Of a stretch of 64,000 nucleotides of DNA, positions 31,177-43,201 are shown one piece after another; within the stretch, counting starts at the first letter, position 1; every line of letters begins with the position of its first letter. The translations under genes and the position numbers were made by a program. The notes under the pieces are model-generated. The model ran no database searches and was not told the DNA's origin. It saw nothing but the letters and a program-made list of their open reading frames with translations. Source of the stretch: Enterobacter cancerogenus (GTDB lineage: Bacteria > Pseudomonadota > Gammaproteobacteria > Enterobacterales > Enterobacteriaceae); NCBI GenBank assembly GCA_000773965.1, contig JRUP01000018.1, positions 248,001 through 312,000 on the forward strand, in the 5' to 3' direction.

Positions 31177-32162
31177 AACGCACCTCGCCCGAGTTTACGG
31201 CGCACCAGCACAATCAGTACCGGCGCACCTAACATCGCCGTGACGATGGAGACGCGCAGTTCGCCCGCCACCAGCAGTCGTCCCAGAATATCCGCTGCCA
31301 GCAGCAGAATCGGGGTAATGATCGCCGTACCGGGCAGCATCCAGCGGTGATCGTTGCCGACCATCCAGCGTGCAAAATGCGGCGTCATCAGTCCGATAAA
31401 AGCAATCGGCCCCACCGCAGCCGTCGCCGCACCACACAACAACGCAATCGCCAGCAATCCCAGCAGTTGCGTGCGCGCCACTCGCGTGCCCAGCGCGGTC
31501 GCCATATCGCCGCCCATGCTTAAACTGTTCAACGCCTGCGACAAATAGAGTGCCATCGCACTGCCGACCAGCACGGCCGGGAACAGCGTACGCAATACAG
31601 TGAAATTGCGGATATCCAGCGAGCCGCTGTGCCAGAAACGCAGATGATCATAAATATCGGGATTGAGCAATGACAGACCAGACGTCAGGCCATCCAGCAC
31701 CGCGCCCAGCGCTACGCCCGCTAACGTCAGGCGTACCGGATTGACTCGCCCGCCGCCAATCGCGCCCGTCATCGCCACCAGCAATGACGCCAGCAGTGCA
31801 CCGGCAAACGCGAAGCCGAGCCAGTCGAGTGGAGAATCCGCGCCAAACAGCGCAATGCCGATCACCACCGCAAATCCGGCACCTGCGTTAACGCCGAGAA
31901 TGCCCGGATCGGCCAGCGGATTGCGCGTCAGACTTTGCATCAGTGCGCCTGCTAACCCAAGGGCGACACCCGCCAGCAATCCGGCCAGCGTACGAGGCAA
32001 GCGTGCATCACGCACAATCACGCACTCAGCGTTGTTACAGCCTGAGGTAAGAGAATGATAAACATCGGAAATGGGTATCGATTTTGCCCCCAGCATCAAG
32101 CTGAGCGCGATGAGGAGCAAGAGCAGAATCCCTGAGCCTGCTAATGCACGGATCTGGCGCAT
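31173..32162 (-). CDS. fepD: Ferric enterobactin permease FepD
   Basis: A 329-residue FecCD-family permease. Helix-rich throughout, with the family motif SLTRNPLADPGILGVNAGA and the ATPase-contact region near GRLLVAGELRVSIVTA. It is the first gene of fepDGC and diverges from entS across a 139-bp gap with a Fur box. Confidence 0.95.
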   Translation of the reverse strand: MRQIRALAGSGILLLLLIALSLMLGAKSIPISDVYHSLTSGCNNAECVIVRDARLPRTLAGLLAGVALGLAGALMQSLTRNPLADPGILGVNAGAGFAVVIGIALFGADSPLDWLGFAFAGALLASLLVAMTGAIGGGRVNPVRLTLAGVALGAVLDGLTSGLSLLNPDIYDHLRFWHSGSLDIRNFTVLRTLFPAVLVGSAMALYLSQALNSLSMGGDMATALGTRVARTQLLGLLAIALLCGAATAAVGPIAFIGLMTPHFARWMVGNDHRWMLPGTAIITPILLLAADILGRLLVAGELRVSIVTAMLGAPVLIVLVRRKLGRGAL

Positions 32163-32209
32163 CGTTCTAAACCTTCACTGTTCAACGTCGTCGCATGCGC
32201 AACGCAATT

Positions 32210-32224
32210 TGATAATGGTTATCG
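32210..32224. promoter_or_regulatory. Fur box between fepD and entS
   Basis: TGATAATGGTTATCG matches the 7-1-7 Fur consensus at 12 of 14 positions. A further GTTATTA half follows at once, so more than one Fur dimer may bind. It would control both fepDGC and entS. Confidence 0.8.
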
Positions 32225-32301
32225 TTATTACTCGCGTTTGCCTATGTTACCATGACTCGCCTCGCGGACGATGAGGAAAATTGGTGCAAAAAGGCGAACA
32301 A

Positions 32302-33552
32302 ATGAACAAATCTTCCCACTTTATCGATCTCTCCCTGCTGAAAACCCATGCGGCATTTCGCGCAGTATTTATTGCCCGATTCATCTCGATTGTCGCATTA
32401 GGCATGCTCGCCGTGGCGGTGCCGGTGCAGATTCAGCAGATGACGCACTCCCCGCTTTTGGTGGGATTGGCCGTCACCCTCGCCGCATCCGGTATGTTTA
32501 TTGGTCTGCTGACCGGCGGCGTGTTAGCCGATCGCTACGAGCGTAAGAAACTGATTTTGCTTGCCCGATCCACCTGCGGCTTGGGCTTTATCGCGCTGGC
32601 TATCAACGCTGCGCTGCCGCAGCCTTCACTGATTGCGGTGTATCTGCTGGGATTCTGGGATGGCTTCTTTGGCGCGATTGGTGTCACCGCGCTGCTGGCG
32701 GCCACACCGGCGCTGGTGGGGCGCGAAAACATTATGCAGGCCGGCGCCATCACCATGCTGACGGTGCGTTTTGGCTCCATCCTCTCGCCCGCCATTGCCG
32801 GACTGGTGATTGCGCACGGCGGCGTGGTGTGGAACTACGGCTTAACCGCGTTTGGCACACTGATTACCGTACTGACGCTGCTGAAATTACCGCAACTCCC
32901 GCCGCCACCTCAGCCGCGTGAACATCCGCTGAAGTCGCTGGCCGCAGGGGTGCAGTTCCTGTTTGCCAGCCCGATTGTCGGCATGGTGGCGCTGATAGGT
33001 GCTCTGGTCACTCTGGCCAGCGCAATTCGCGTGCTCTACCCCGCTCTCGCACCACATTGGTCAGTGAGTGCTAACCAGCTAGGCATGCTTTACGCTGCCG
33101 TGCCGCTGGGTGCCGCCATCGGCGCGTTCACCAGCGGTAAACTGAAACATGCAGCCCGACCGGGACAGCTGGTGCTGGGCAGTGCGGTGGCCGGATTTAT
33201 CGCGCTGGGATTATTCAGTCTGATGCCCAACCTGCCGCTGGCGCTGCTGTGTCTGGTGGCGTTTGGTTATTTCAGTGCCATCAACAGTCTGGTGCAGTAC
33301 GCGATGATTCAACTGCTGACGCCTGACCATCTGCTGGGCCGCATTAACGGCTTGTGGACCGCGCAAAATGTCACCGGAGATGCGATCGGTGCGGCGATGA
33401 TTGGTGCCATGGGATCGTGGTTATTGCCGCCACAGGCTGCCGCCGCGTTTGGCTTTGCGGCAGCGCTGTTGGGCATAGTGATGTGGTGTGTAATGGGTCG
33501 TTTACGTCGTTATGCGCCGCCAGCCCCTGAGCTGGCGGAGCAGGCATCATGA
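32302..33552 (+). CDS. entS: Enterobactin exporter EntS
   Basis: A 416-residue major-facilitator-superfamily exporter, exactly the E. coli length, with about 12 transmembrane helices. The MFS loop motif is [11 protein letters not shown], and [19 protein letters not shown] is shared with E. coli EntS. I chose ATG at 32302 ([16 protein letters not shown]); a TTG seven codons upstream opens the same frame. Its stop abuts the fepB stop. Confidence 0.95.
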   Translation: MNKSSHFIDLSLLKTHAAFRAVFIARFISIVALGMLAVAVPVQIQQMTHSPLLVGLAVTLAASGMFIGLLTGGVLADRYERKKLILLARSTCGLGFIALAINAALPQPSLIAVYLLGFWDGFFGAIGVTALLAATPALVGRENIMQAGAITMLTVRFGSILSPAIAGLVIAHGGVVWNYGLTAFGTLITVLTLLKLPQLPPPPQPREHPLKSLAAGVQFLFASPIVGMVALIGALVTLASAIRVLYPALAPHWSVSANQLGMLYAAVPLGAAIGAFTSGKLKHAARPGQLVLGSAVAGFIALGLFSLMPNLPLALLCLVAFGYFSAINSLVQYAMIQLLTPDHLLGRINGLWTAQNVTGDAIGAAMIGAMGSWLLPPQAAAAFGFAAALLGIVMWCVMGRLRRYAPPAPELAEQAS

Positions 33553-34512
33553 TTTAACGAACAGTTTCTCCAGACGCGCCAGCAGATTGCTGGCGCTGTA
33601 GTAATCCAGACGGAACGAATCGACGCCAAGCGGGAATACCTGCTTATCCTTAACCGCCGCGTTTTGCGCGAGGAACGGATTGCCGATCACTGACTGTGTG
33701 GTTTTGTCATCAGCCGCAAACAGCAGGAAGGTTTTGCCCGTCAAACCGCTACCCACATTCTCACCTGACAGCTGAATGATGTCTTTACGCTGGCCCATGC
33801 TGTGGCCTTGCTGCACGCTGGCGGGTGGAACGGCGAGGGTAAAGCCAAGTTGCTCCAGCAGTTTGCCCTGCGCTGACTCCGTGGTCCACACGTTGACGGC
33901 ACGCCCATCGCCGTTCCACACCATGGCAGACACGGGCTGCGGCGGTAAGGTGATGGCTTTTTTCAACGCTGCTTCACGATCGTCAAAAGCCTTCACCCGC
34001 TGTGCAGCCTGCGCTTCGTGACCGGTTGCCTGGCCCAGCAGCGTCACCACATCCTGCCAGCTCTTGTCGTCGTAATTCACCACCAGCGTCGGTGCGATGG
34101 CGGAAAGCTGGCTGGCGAGTTTAATCGCAGAGTCATTACCTGTGGCGCTCACCAGAATCAGGTCTGGTGCTTCTGCGGCCACCGCTTCGGCACTCGGCTC
34201 ACCAATATAGAGACGTTTAACATGGCGCTGTTTTGCAACATCGCCCCACTGACGGAAGAACCCTTGATCGTCGGCCAGGCGACTGTTCGGTGCCGTTGCC
34301 CCTGATGCCACCACTGGCGCATCAATCGCCAGCAGCGAACCGGTTAAAGTGACGCTGGTCGAGACAATGCGCTGCGGAGCTTTGTTTAAGGTAATTGAAC
34401 CCTTTGCCCCCTGCACCGTGCGCGGCCATCCCTGTTCTGCCTGTGCGAGCCCTGTGAAAGTCTGGAAAATAAACAACAGGGCGGTCAGGCCCAATAAACC
34501 GCATTTATTCAT
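33547..34512 (-). CDS. fepB: Periplasmic ferric enterobactin-binding protein FepB
   Basis: A 321-residue class III solute-binding protein. Signal peptide about 1-25 (cleavage after AQA). It hands ferric enterobactin to FepDG. The stretch [21 protein letters not shown] near the N terminus is the usual first lobe of FepB. It is convergent with entS (stop codons share TCATGA) and divergent from entC across a Fur box. Confidence 0.94.
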   Translation of the reverse strand: MNKCGLLGLTALLFIFQTFTGLAQAEQGWPRTVQGAKGSITLNKAPQRIVSTSVTLTGSLLAIDAPVVASGATAPNSRLADDQGFFRQWGDVAKQRHVKRLYIGEPSAEAVAAEAPDLILVSATGNDSAIKLASQLSAIAPTLVVNYDDKSWQDVVTLLGQATGHEAQAAQRVKAFDDREAALKKAITLPPQPVSAMVWNGDGRAVNVWTTESAQGKLLEQLGFTLAVPPASVQQGHSMGQRKDIIQLSGENVGSGLTGKTFLLFAADDKTTQSVIGNPFLAQNAAVKDKQVFPLGVDSFRLDYYSASNLLARLEKLFVKS

Positions 34513-34645
34513 AAGTTTTGGTCCACCTTTTAGCTTATTGCACGGCTCGGCGTCACCTTCCGATTACGCCTAATCATGCGGGAAATCCCGCGAATGGATT
34601 GACTCTTTTGTCCAATCGACGTAGGTTACAGGCCCATAATAAAAA

Positions 34646-34660
34646 TGATAATCATTCTTA
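34646..34660. promoter_or_regulatory. Fur box between fepB and entC
   Basis: TGATAATCATTCTTA matches the 7-1-7 Fur consensus at 12 of 14 positions, inside a longer run of GATAAT-like hexamers (34638-34675). It would control fepB and entCEBAH. Confidence 0.8.
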
Positions 34661-34688
34661 ATAATCTTATCATTTATAGGTGAAAATT

Positions 34689-35870
34689 ATGGTGGAATCA
34701 TCCATGTTTGAAAATGCCTTATTAGAGGATTTTTCTGCGTTATGCCGTGGGTTCCTCTTTACCTCGCCGTGGCGAAGCCTCGCGACTCAAGGGTGCTATA
34801 CCACGATAACCACCTCTGTGGCAGACGCTGCATCGTTGCAGGGTGATTTTCAACTTCAGCTGCGTCAACATTTCGCAGCGGCGAAACAACAAGGCATTGA
34901 GAATCCGATCCTGGTGGGTGCGATTCCCTTTGACGTTAGCCAGCCTGCGGCCCTGTTTATCCCTGAAACGTATCAAACTTTCCATCGTGCCGATCTCCAA
35001 AATGCGCTGCCTGCGGCTGCCAGTGAACTGCCGCAGGTACGTCGTCGCATGGCGGTGCCGGATCACGACATCTTTACCCAAATGGTGGCCGATGCAGTTG
35101 CGGCTACGCAGCGTGGTGACCTCGATAAAGTGGTGCTGTCGCGCCTGATGGAGATCGTCACCGAGCAGCCAGTGGATACCGCGGCGCTGATGCAACGCGT
35201 GATTGCGCAGAATCCGAATAGCTATCACTTCCATCTGCCGCTGCCACAAGGCGGTGCACTGGTGGGGGCCAGCCCGGAACTGATGCTGCGTAAGCAGGGC
35301 CGCGATTTTAGCTCGTGCCCGCTGGCGGGCTCAGCACGTCGTGATCATCACGATAGCCAACAGGATCAGGCAGCGGGCAATACGCTGATGGACTCCAGCA
35401 AAGATCGTCATGAACACCAGCTGGTCACAGATGCGATGCGCGATACGCTGCAACCGCGCAGTCGCCTGCTGTCGGTGCCGACGGTACCGTCATTGATCAC
35501 CACCGCGACCTTATGGCACCTCGCGACGCAAATCGATGGTGAGGTACAGGATGATCGTGAGAACGCCTTGTCGCTGGCCTGCCTGCTTCATCCGACCCCC
35601 GCATTAAGCGGCTTCCCACACCAGCGTGCTCAGCAGCTGATTCAGCAGCTAGAGCCTTTTGACCGTCAGCTGTTTGGCGGCATTGTGGGATGGTGTGACA
35701 GTGAAGGAAACGGTGAATGGGTGGTGACAATTCGTTGTGGCACCGTGCACGGTGCACGCGTGCGACTCTTTGCGGGCGCAGGCATCGTTGCCGATTCCCA
35801 ACCTGAATCAGAATGGCGCGAAACCGGCGTGAAGCTGGATACCATGTTGCGCGCTTTTGGACTGCAATAA
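34689..35870 (+). CDS. entC: Isochorismate synthase EntC
   Basis: A 393-residue cytoplasmic chorismate-binding enzyme that makes isochorismate, the first step to 2,3-dihydroxybenzoate. Family motifs: [58 protein letters not shown] near the C terminus. The ATG at 34689 has AGGTG seven bases upstream; GTG at 34680 and ATG at 34704 are alternatives. First gene of entCEBAH. Confidence 0.96.
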   Translation: MVESSMFENALLEDFSALCRGFLFTSPWRSLATQGCYTTITTSVADAASLQGDFQLQLRQHFAAAKQQGIENPILVGAIPFDVSQPAALFIPETYQTFHRADLQNALPAAASELPQVRRRMAVPDHDIFTQMVADAVAATQRGDLDKVVLSRLMEIVTEQPVDTAALMQRVIAQNPNSYHFHLPLPQGGALVGASPELMLRKQGRDFSSCPLAGSARRDHHDSQQDQAAGNTLMDSSKDRHEHQLVTDAMRDTLQPRSRLLSVPTVPSLITTATLWHLATQIDGEVQDDRENALSLACLLHPTPALSGFPHQRAQQLIQQLEPFDRQLFGGIVGWCDSEGNGEWVVTIRCGTVHGARVRLFAGAGIVADSQPESEWRETGVKLDTMLRAFGLQ

Positions 35871-35880
35871 AGGAAAGAGC

Positions 35881-37497
35881 ATGAGCATTCCCTATACCCG
35901 CTGGCATGAAGATTTGGCTGCGCGCTATCGCGAAAAAGGCTATTGGCTCGATGTGCCAATGACCGATATCCTGGCGCGTCATCAAGAGAATGATGCAATC
36001 GCGGTCATCGACGGCGATCGTCAAATCAGCTATCGCGAGCTGAATCAGCTAACCGATAACCTCGCGGCAGCCCTGCAGCGCCGTGGCCTGCAACAGGGTG
36101 ATACTGCGTTAGTGCAGCTAGGCAACGTGGCGGAGTTTTACGTCACGGTCTTTGCCCTGTTTAAACTGGGCGTAGCATCCGTCTTCGCGCTGTATAGCCA
36201 TCAGCGCACCGAGCTGACCGCCTATGCCGCGCAGATCGAGCCTAAACTGCTAATTGCCGATCGCCATCACGCGCTGTTTGGCGATGACACCTTTATTGGC
36301 ACCCTCTGTGCCGCTCAACCGTCACTGCAGCAGATCATCCTGCGCAATGACGGTGATAAAGAAAACACCCTCGAAGCTTTGATGGCGGAAGCGGCGGGCG
36401 ATTACCAGCCAACGCCAACTGCTGCCGATGAAGTGGCGTTTTTCCAGCTCTCCGGTGGCAGCACCGGGACACCAAAATTGATTCCGCGCACGCACAACGA
36501 TTACTACTACAGTATTCGCGCCAGCGATGAGATTTGTGAAGTCACGGCTGACACGCGTTATCTGATCGCCCTGCCCGCACCGCATAACTTCGCCATGAGC
36601 TCACCGGGTTCACTCGGCGTGTTTTATGCTGGTGGCCAGGTGATCCTCGCCGCAGATCCCAGCGCTACGCTGTGCTTCCCGCTGATTGAGAAGCATCAGG
36701 TTACCGATACCGGTCTGGTGCCGCCAGCGGTAAGTCTGTGGCTGCAGGCGATTCAGGAATGGGGCAGTAATAAACAACTGGCTTCGCTGCAGCGCATTCA
36801 GGTCGGCGGCGCGAAGCTCGGCGAAACCCTGGCGGCACGTATCCAGAGCGAAATTGGCTGCCAATTACAGCAGGTGTTTGGCATGGCCGAAGGTCTGGTG
36901 AATTACACCCGCTTCGGCGATGACGAGAAAACTGTGCTGACCACCCAAGGCCGACCGATTTCTGAAGATGACGAAGTCTGGGTGGCGGATGAACACGGTA
37001 ATGCGCTGCCGCACGGCACGGTGGGTCGCCTGATGACACGCGGCCCGTACACCTTCCGCGGCTACTACAAAAGCCCCGAGCACAATGCCGCCAGCTTTGA
37101 TGCTAACGGCTTTTACTGCTCCGGCGATCTGATTGAGATCAACCCGCAGGGTTACATCACCGTGCAGGGCCGCGAGAAGGATCAGATCAACCGTGGCGGC
37201 GAGAAGATCGCCGCAGAAGAGATCGAGAATTTGCTGCAGCGCCATCCGGATGTGATTCATGCCGCGCTGGTGTCGATGAATGATGAACTGATGGGTGAAA
37301 AAAGCTGCGCCTTTATTGTTGCCAGCCAGCCGATCAAAGCGGTGGCGCTGCGCCGCCATCTGCGCGATCTCGGTGTCGCCGAGTTTAAATTACCCGATCG
37401 TATTACCTGCGTAGATGCCCTGCCGCTGACCCCGGTTGGCAAGGTGGACAAAAAACGTTTACGCCAACAGCTTGCTGACCAACAAGCGCAAGCCTGA
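35881..37497 (+). CDS. entE: 2,3-dihydroxybenzoate-AMP ligase EntE
   Basis: A 538-residue adenylate-forming enzyme that activates DHB and loads it on the EntB carrier domain. Core motifs [18 protein letters not shown], YxSGD-type YCSGDLIEI, and the catalytic Lys in [10 protein letters not shown]. The ATG at 35881 has AGGAAAG upstream and starts MSIPYTRW as in the family. Ten bases after entC. Confidence 0.97.
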   Translation: MSIPYTRWHEDLAARYREKGYWLDVPMTDILARHQENDAIAVIDGDRQISYRELNQLTDNLAAALQRRGLQQGDTALVQLGNVAEFYVTVFALFKLGVASVFALYSHQRTELTAYAAQIEPKLLIADRHHALFGDDTFIGTLCAAQPSLQQIILRNDGDKENTLEALMAEAAGDYQPTPTAADEVAFFQLSGGSTGTPKLIPRTHNDYYYSIRASDEICEVTADTRYLIALPAPHNFAMSSPGSLGVFYAGGQVILAADPSATLCFPLIEKHQVTDTGLVPPAVSLWLQAIQEWGSNKQLASLQRIQVGGAKLGETLAARIQSEIGCQLQQVFGMAEGLVNYTRFGDDEKTVLTTQGRPISEDDEVWVADEHGNALPHGTVGRLMTRGPYTFRGYYKSPEHNAASFDANGFYCSGDLIEINPQGYITVQGREKDQINRGGEKIAAEEIENLLQRHPDVIHAALVSMNDELMGEKSCAFIVASQPIKAVALRRHLRDLGVAEFKLPDRITCVDALPLTPVGKVDKKRLRQQLADQQAQA

Positions 37498-37516
37498 ACC
37501 TATTCCGGAGATTGTA

Positions 37517-38371
37517 ATGGCTATTCCAAAACTGAATTCTTACGCGCTGCCTGCCGCCACTGAGCTGCCGACCAACAAGGTCAAATGGACCGTAGAGCCA
37601 CAGCGTGCTGCCCTGCTGATCCATGATATGCAGGCTTATTTCCTGAATTTCTGGGGCGAGAACAGTCCGCTGATCGATCAGGTTGTGGAGAACATTGCCC
37701 GCCTGCGCGCCTACTGCAAAGCGCAAGGTATCCCGGTGTTCTACACCGCGCAGCCCAACGAGCAGAGCGATGCCGATCGCGCTCTGCTTAACGACATGTG
37801 GGGACCGGGCCTGAATAAGCATCCGGATCAACAGAAGATCGTGGATGCACTGGCGCCGGATCAGGACGATCAGGTGTTAACCAAATGGCGTTACAGCGCC
37901 TTTGTCCGCTCGCCGCTGGAATCGATCCTGCAGGAGATGGGCCGCGATCAGCTGATCATTACCGGCGTTTACGCCCACATCGGCTGCCTGACCACCGCCA
38001 CTGATGCCTTTATGCGTAACATCCAGCCGTTTATGGTGGCGGATGCGCTGGCCGACTTCAGCCGTGAAGAGCACATGATGGCACTGACCTATACCGCTGG
38101 TCGCAGTGGCAAAGTGGTGATGACCGCCGATCTGATGCCGCTGCCGCTGAGCAAAGACGATCTGCGTGCGCTGATTCTGCCGCTGCTGGAAGACGACGAT
38201 GTGCCGGAAGATGATGAGAATCTGATCGACTACGGTCTGGATTCCGTGCGCGTGATGGCGCTGGCGGCGCGCTGGCGCCAGGTGCACAACGACATCGATT
38301 TCGTTAGCCTGGCAAAAAACCCGAGCATTGATGGCTGGTGGGCTCTGCTGTCACGGACACCTGCCAAATGA
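37517..38371 (+). CDS. entB: Isochorismatase / aryl carrier protein EntB
   Basis: A 284-residue bifunctional protein. The N-terminal isochorismatase domain (HDMQAYFLNFW, GVYAHIGCLTTATDAF) makes dihydro-DHB; the C-terminal aryl carrier domain has its pantetheine Ser at S243 (DYGLDSVRVM). The phosphopantetheinyl transferase that must load it (EntD in E. coli) is not in this window. Start at 37517 after CCGGAG. Confidence 0.97.
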   Translation: MAIPKLNSYALPAATELPTNKVKWTVEPQRAALLIHDMQAYFLNFWGENSPLIDQVVENIARLRAYCKAQGIPVFYTAQPNEQSDADRALLNDMWGPGLNKHPDQQKIVDALAPDQDDQVLTKWRYSAFVRSPLESILQEMGRDQLIITGVYAHIGCLTTATDAFMRNIQPFMVADALADFSREEHMMALTYTAGRSGKVVMTADLMPLPLSKDDLRALILPLLEDDDVPEDDENLIDYGLDSVRVMALAARWRQVHNDIDFVSLAKNPSIDGWWALLSRTPAK

Positions 38372-39126
38372 GTGCTTCTTTCGACTTTAGCGGAAAAATC
38401 GTCTGGGTAACCGGCGCGGGTAAAGGCATTGGTTACCACACGGCGCTGGCATTCCATCAGGCCGGCGCACAGGTGATCGGCTTCGATCTGCGTTTTGATC
38501 AACCCGACTATCCGTTTGCCACTCAGATTCTGGATGTTGCCAATGCGGCAGAGGTGAAAGCCGTGTGTCAGCGTCTGCTGGCAGATCAGCCGCGTCTGGA
38601 TGTGCTGGTCAACGGCGCCGGGATCCTGCGCGTCGGCAGCACTGAAGCACTCTCGTTTGAAGACTGGCAGGCGTGTCTGGCGGTGAACGCCGGCGGCGCC
38701 TTCAATATGTTCCAGCAAACGCTGCCGGTATTCCGCCAGCAGCGCGCGGGGGCGATTGTTACCATCGCTTCTAACGCGGCTCACGCGCCACGTCTCGGCA
38801 TGTCCGCTTATGGCGCTTCCAAAGCCGCACTGCGCAGCCTGTGCCTGACCGTTGGGCTCGAAATGGCACCGTTCGGCGTGCGCTGCAACATCGTCTCACC
38901 AGGTTCAACCGACACCGATATGCAACGCAGCCTGTGGCATACCCCGGAAGCGGAGCAGGAGATGATCAATGGCTTCCCGGATCAGTACAAGTTGGGGATC
39001 CCACTGCGTAAGATCGCTAAACCGCAAGAGATCGTGAACAACGTCCTGTTCCTCGCCTCGGATCTTGCCAGCCACGTAGTACTGCAGGATATTGTGGTCG
39101 ACGGTGGCGCAACGCTGGGATCCTGA
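38368..39126 (+). CDS. entA: 2,3-dihydro-2,3-DHB dehydrogenase EntA
   Basis: A 252-residue short-chain dehydrogenase that oxidises dihydro-DHB to DHB with NAD. The cofactor motif is TGAGKGIG and the catalytic pair is Y148-K152 (YGASK). The ATG overlaps the entB stop by four bases. Confidence 0.96.
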   Translation: MSASFDFSGKIVWVTGAGKGIGYHTALAFHQAGAQVIGFDLRFDQPDYPFATQILDVANAAEVKAVCQRLLADQPRLDVLVNGAGILRVGSTEALSFEDWQACLAVNAGGAFNMFQQTLPVFRQQRAGAIVTIASNAAHAPRLGMSAYGASKAALRSLCLTVGLEMAPFGVRCNIVSPGSTDTDMQRSLWHTPEAEQEMINGFPDQYKLGIPLRKIAKPQEIVNNVLFLASDLASHVVLQDIVVDGGATLGS

Positions 39127-39127
39127 C

Positions 39128-39544
39128 ATGGCAATCTGGAAACGATCGGTTGATCTGGCAACCTTAAATACCCTCGGTGATAACTCGCTGGTGTCGCACG
39201 TCGGCATCGTGTTCACGGTGATTGGCGACGATTACCTTGAGGCAACTATGCCAGTGGATAACCGCACGCAGCAGCCGTTTGGCCTGCTGCACGGCGGTGC
39301 GTCAGTGGTGCTGGCGGAATCGATGGGATCGATTGCCGGTTATCTGAGTGTGGAAGAAGGCAAAAGCGTGGTGGGGATTGAAGTGAGTGCCAGCCATCAT
39401 CGTGCGGTGAGCAGCGGCGAAGTACGCGGCATCTGCCGTCCTTTGCACCTTGGCGCACGCAACCAGAGCTGGGAGATCGAGATTCGCAATGGACGCGACC
39501 AGCTGTGCTGCACATCACGATTGACCGTGGCAGTGCTGGGGTAA
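39128..39544 (+). CDS. entH: Proofreading thioesterase EntH
   Basis: A 138-residue hotdog-fold thioesterase that clears wrongly loaded acyl groups from the EntB carrier domain. The motif [18 protein letters not shown] contains the catalytic Glu. It begins two bases after entA, and is the last gene of the island before a scar-like sequence and the shared terminator. Confidence 0.95.
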   Translation: MAIWKRSVDLATLNTLGDNSLVSHVGIVFTVIGDDYLEATMPVDNRTQQPFGLLHGGASVVLAESMGSIAGYLSVEEGKSVVGIEVSASHHRAVSSGEVRGICRPLHLGARNQSWEIEIRNGRDQLCCTSRLTVAVLG

Positions 39545-39555
39545 TTTTCCAGCAA

Positions 39556-39643
39556 CTGACATCCTCCCCGTGTTACAGCGGGAGAAGTGATCGAGCCCAA
39601 TTGCTGAACACGATGCCCTTTCACTGGGAGGTGAAAATGGGCA
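39556..39643. mobile_element. Possible insertion-element scar at the entH/obgE junction
   Basis: Between entH and the terminator lies ctgacatcctccccg followed by an imperfect stem (ctccccgtgttacagcgggag, 39564-39584) and a second stem with TGCCC...GGGCA arms (39614-39643). The gacatcctccccg stretch recalls the conserved hairpin ends of IS200/IS605-type elements. No transposase remains. This is a memory-based resemblance only. Confidence 0.3.
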
Positions 39644-39655
39644 CTCAGCAGCCAT

Positions 39656-39687
39656 AAAAAAAGCGGCCAATTGGCCGCTTTCTCTTT
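39656..39687. terminator. Bidirectional terminator between entH and obgE
   Basis: Perfect 22-base palindrome AAAGCGGCCAATTGGCCGCTTT with an A-run on the left and a T-rich tail on the right, so it can end both entCEBAH (plus) and obgE (minus) transcripts. Confidence 0.85.
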
Positions 39688-39692
39688 TGCGA

Positions 39693-40880
<1,188 letters not shown>

Positions 40881-41044
40881 TCACGCTATCGTTCGCGGCG
40901 ACTAAAGCACAGCAAACGGGTCCGCCAGGGTCTTCTGCGCTGACCGGCGGCGGATAATACAAGACTGGCAAAGCCAGGAGTACATAAATTGTACAGCAAA
41001 CTGCGCGTTTTGGTCAGAGGGAATCCCGCAACCTGCGGCAGAAT

Positions 41045-41071
41045 GTAAAAAGCCCCGCAAAGCTGCGGGGC
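41045..41071 (-). terminator. rplU-rpmA terminator
   Basis: On the minus strand CCCCGC-AGCTTT-GCGGGG is followed by CTTTTT. Separates rplU-rpmA from obgE. Confidence 0.85.
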
Positions 41072-41117
41072 CTTCAATTCGTGTGTTCAGACGTTAACCG
41101 TCTGCGTCACAACAACC

Positions 41118-41378
<261 letters not shown>

Positions 41379-41390
41379 TCAGATCTCCTC

Positions 41391-41702
41391 TTACGCGCCG
41401 ATCACAGTGATTTTCACATCAGTGAACCACTGACGGTGACCAGCTTGCTTACGGTAGTGTTTACGACGACGAAACTTAACAATCTTAACTTTCTCGCCAC
41501 GACCGTGAGCAACAACTTCTGCCTTGATCACACCGCCTGATACCAGTGGCGCGCCGATTTGCACGTCTTCGCCATTTGCAATCATCAGAACCTGGTCGAA
41601 CTCAATGGTTTCGCCGGTTGCGATGTCCAGCTTTTCCAAGCGAACGGTCTGACCTTCGCTTACTCGGTGTTGTTTACCACCACTTTGGAAAACCGCGTAC
41701 AT
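41391..41702 (-). CDS. rplU: 50S ribosomal protein L21
   Basis: A 103-residue 23S rRNA-binding protein. The start [14 protein letters not shown] at 41702 is the family start; the frame extends upstream through the divergent promoter region and is rejected there. Divergent from ispB across 254 bp. Confidence 0.98.
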   Translation of the reverse strand: MYAVFQSGGKQHRVSEGQTVRLEKLDIATGETIEFDQVLMIANGEDVQIGAPLVSGGVIKAEVVAHGRGEKVKIVKFRRRKHYRKQAGHRQWFTDVKITVIGA

Positions 41703-41956
41703 ATAAAACTCCGCTTCTGCGCATGCCTTTCTATTCATCAGGCGGCGCGATAAATATTCACAATAGGGCGCGAATTCTACGCAAATCTCCAGCAGAAGAC
41801 AAGTGCACTTTGCACTCTCTTGCAGAAAAAAAGCGCAGGACGAATGCAAACGTTTCTCAGCCCGATTTTTCAAGTACAATCAGTAACAGATTACCTGAAC
41901 TCACGCTGGGTAAAAGCGCTTACCATGCAAAATACGAGTCAAAGCTGAACAGACGA

Positions 41957-42928
41957 ATGAACTTAGAACAGATTAATGAATTAACCGCGCAGGACATGGC
42001 GGCCGTCAACCAGACCATCCTCGACCAGCTGAATTCAGATGTCTCACTGATTAATCAGTTGGGTTACTACATCATCAGCGGCGGAGGCAAACGTATCCGG
42101 CCCATGATCGCGGTGCTCTCGGCACGTGCGCTGAACTATCAGGGATCGCTACATGTCACCAATGCGGCGCTGATCGAATTTATCCACACGGCGACTCTGC
42201 TGCACGATGATGTGGTGGATGAATCCGATATGCGCCGTGGCAAAGCCACTGCCAATGCCGCGTTCGGTAATGCTGCCAGTGTGCTGGTGGGGGACTTCAT
42301 CTACACCCGCGCGTTTCAGATGATGACCAGTATGGGATCCTTAAAGATCCTCGCGCTGATGTCTGAAGCAGTGAACGTGATTGCGGAAGGTGAAGTGCTG
42401 CAGCTGATGAACTGCAACGATCCCGATATCACGGAAGAGAGCTACATGCGCGTCATCTACAGTAAGACCGCGCGCCTGTTTGAAGCGGCTTCTCAAGCCT
42501 CCGCGATTCTGGCTGAAGCCACGCCGGCGCAGGAAAAAGCGCTGCAGGATTATGGTCGCTATCTGGGTACCGCTTTCCAGTTAATTGACGATTTGCTGGA
42601 TTACAGTGCGGATGGCGAAACCCTGGGTAAAAATACCGGTGATGACCTGAGCGAAGGCAAGCCGACACTGCCGCTGCTCCATGCCATGCACAACGGTACA
42701 CCAGAGCAAGCTCAGATGATCCGCAAAGCAATCGAAGAAGGAAACGGTCGCCATCTGCTGGAACCGGTACTGGCTGCCATGCAACAAACTGGTTCGCTGG
42801 AATGGACGCGCAAACGCGCTGAAGAAGAGGCGGATAAAGCCATTGCTGCTCTGCAGGCCCTGCCAGAAACGCCGTGGCGTAGCGCACTCGAGGCATTGGC
42901 CCACATGTCAGTGCAGCGTGATTTCTGA
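41957..42928 (+). CDS. ispB: Octaprenyl diphosphate synthase IspB
   Basis: A 323-residue trans-prenyltransferase supplying the side chain of ubiquinone and menaquinone. Two Asp-rich motifs, DDVVD (within LLHDDVVDESDMRRG) and DDLLD (within QLIDDLLDYSAD). The start MNLEQINELTAQ at 41957 gives the E. coli length; the frame runs upstream through rplU's leader and is rejected there. Confidence 0.97.
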   Translation: MNLEQINELTAQDMAAVNQTILDQLNSDVSLINQLGYYIISGGGKRIRPMIAVLSARALNYQGSLHVTNAALIEFIHTATLLHDDVVDESDMRRGKATANAAFGNAASVLVGDFIYTRAFQMMTSMGSLKILALMSEAVNVIAEGEVLQLMNCNDPDITEESYMRVIYSKTARLFEAASQASAILAEATPAQEKALQDYGRYLGTAFQLIDDLLDYSADGETLGKNTGDDLSEGKPTLPLLHAMHNGTPEQAQMIRKAIEEGNGRHLLEPVLAAMQQTGSLEWTRKRAEEEADKAIAALQALPETPWRSALEALAHMSVQRDF

Positions 42929-42936
42929 TTGTTATT

Positions 42937-42960
42937 ACGGGGCGGCATAGCCCCGTTTTC
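42937..42960 (+). terminator. ispB terminator
   Basis: ACGGGGC-GGCATA-GCCCCGT stem followed by TTTC. Confidence 0.75.
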
Positions 42961-43201
42961 TTTCCTGCCTCACCCGTATTCTCCCCCTGCTTTACTTCCC
43001 AGCCCTTAACCTGACTGCCCATTACATTCCTTGCAGCGCTTTTGCGAAAGAGAGCTCAGTTTAATGCGAGGCTAAAACAATTACTGGAAGCTTATGGAAA
43101 TTATTTGCTATAAGGTTTTTTGTTTTTTCCTAATATCTCTGTATCGGATACGCCCGTTGCGGCAGAGACAACGCAATAACATGGACAAGGAGCAGGACGT
43201 T

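Noticed and set aside
34657..34671. CTTAAT...CTTATC near entC as a PmrA box
   Set aside because: The spacing is three bases instead of the five expected and the second half is imperfect. The same bases are better explained as part of the Fur region.
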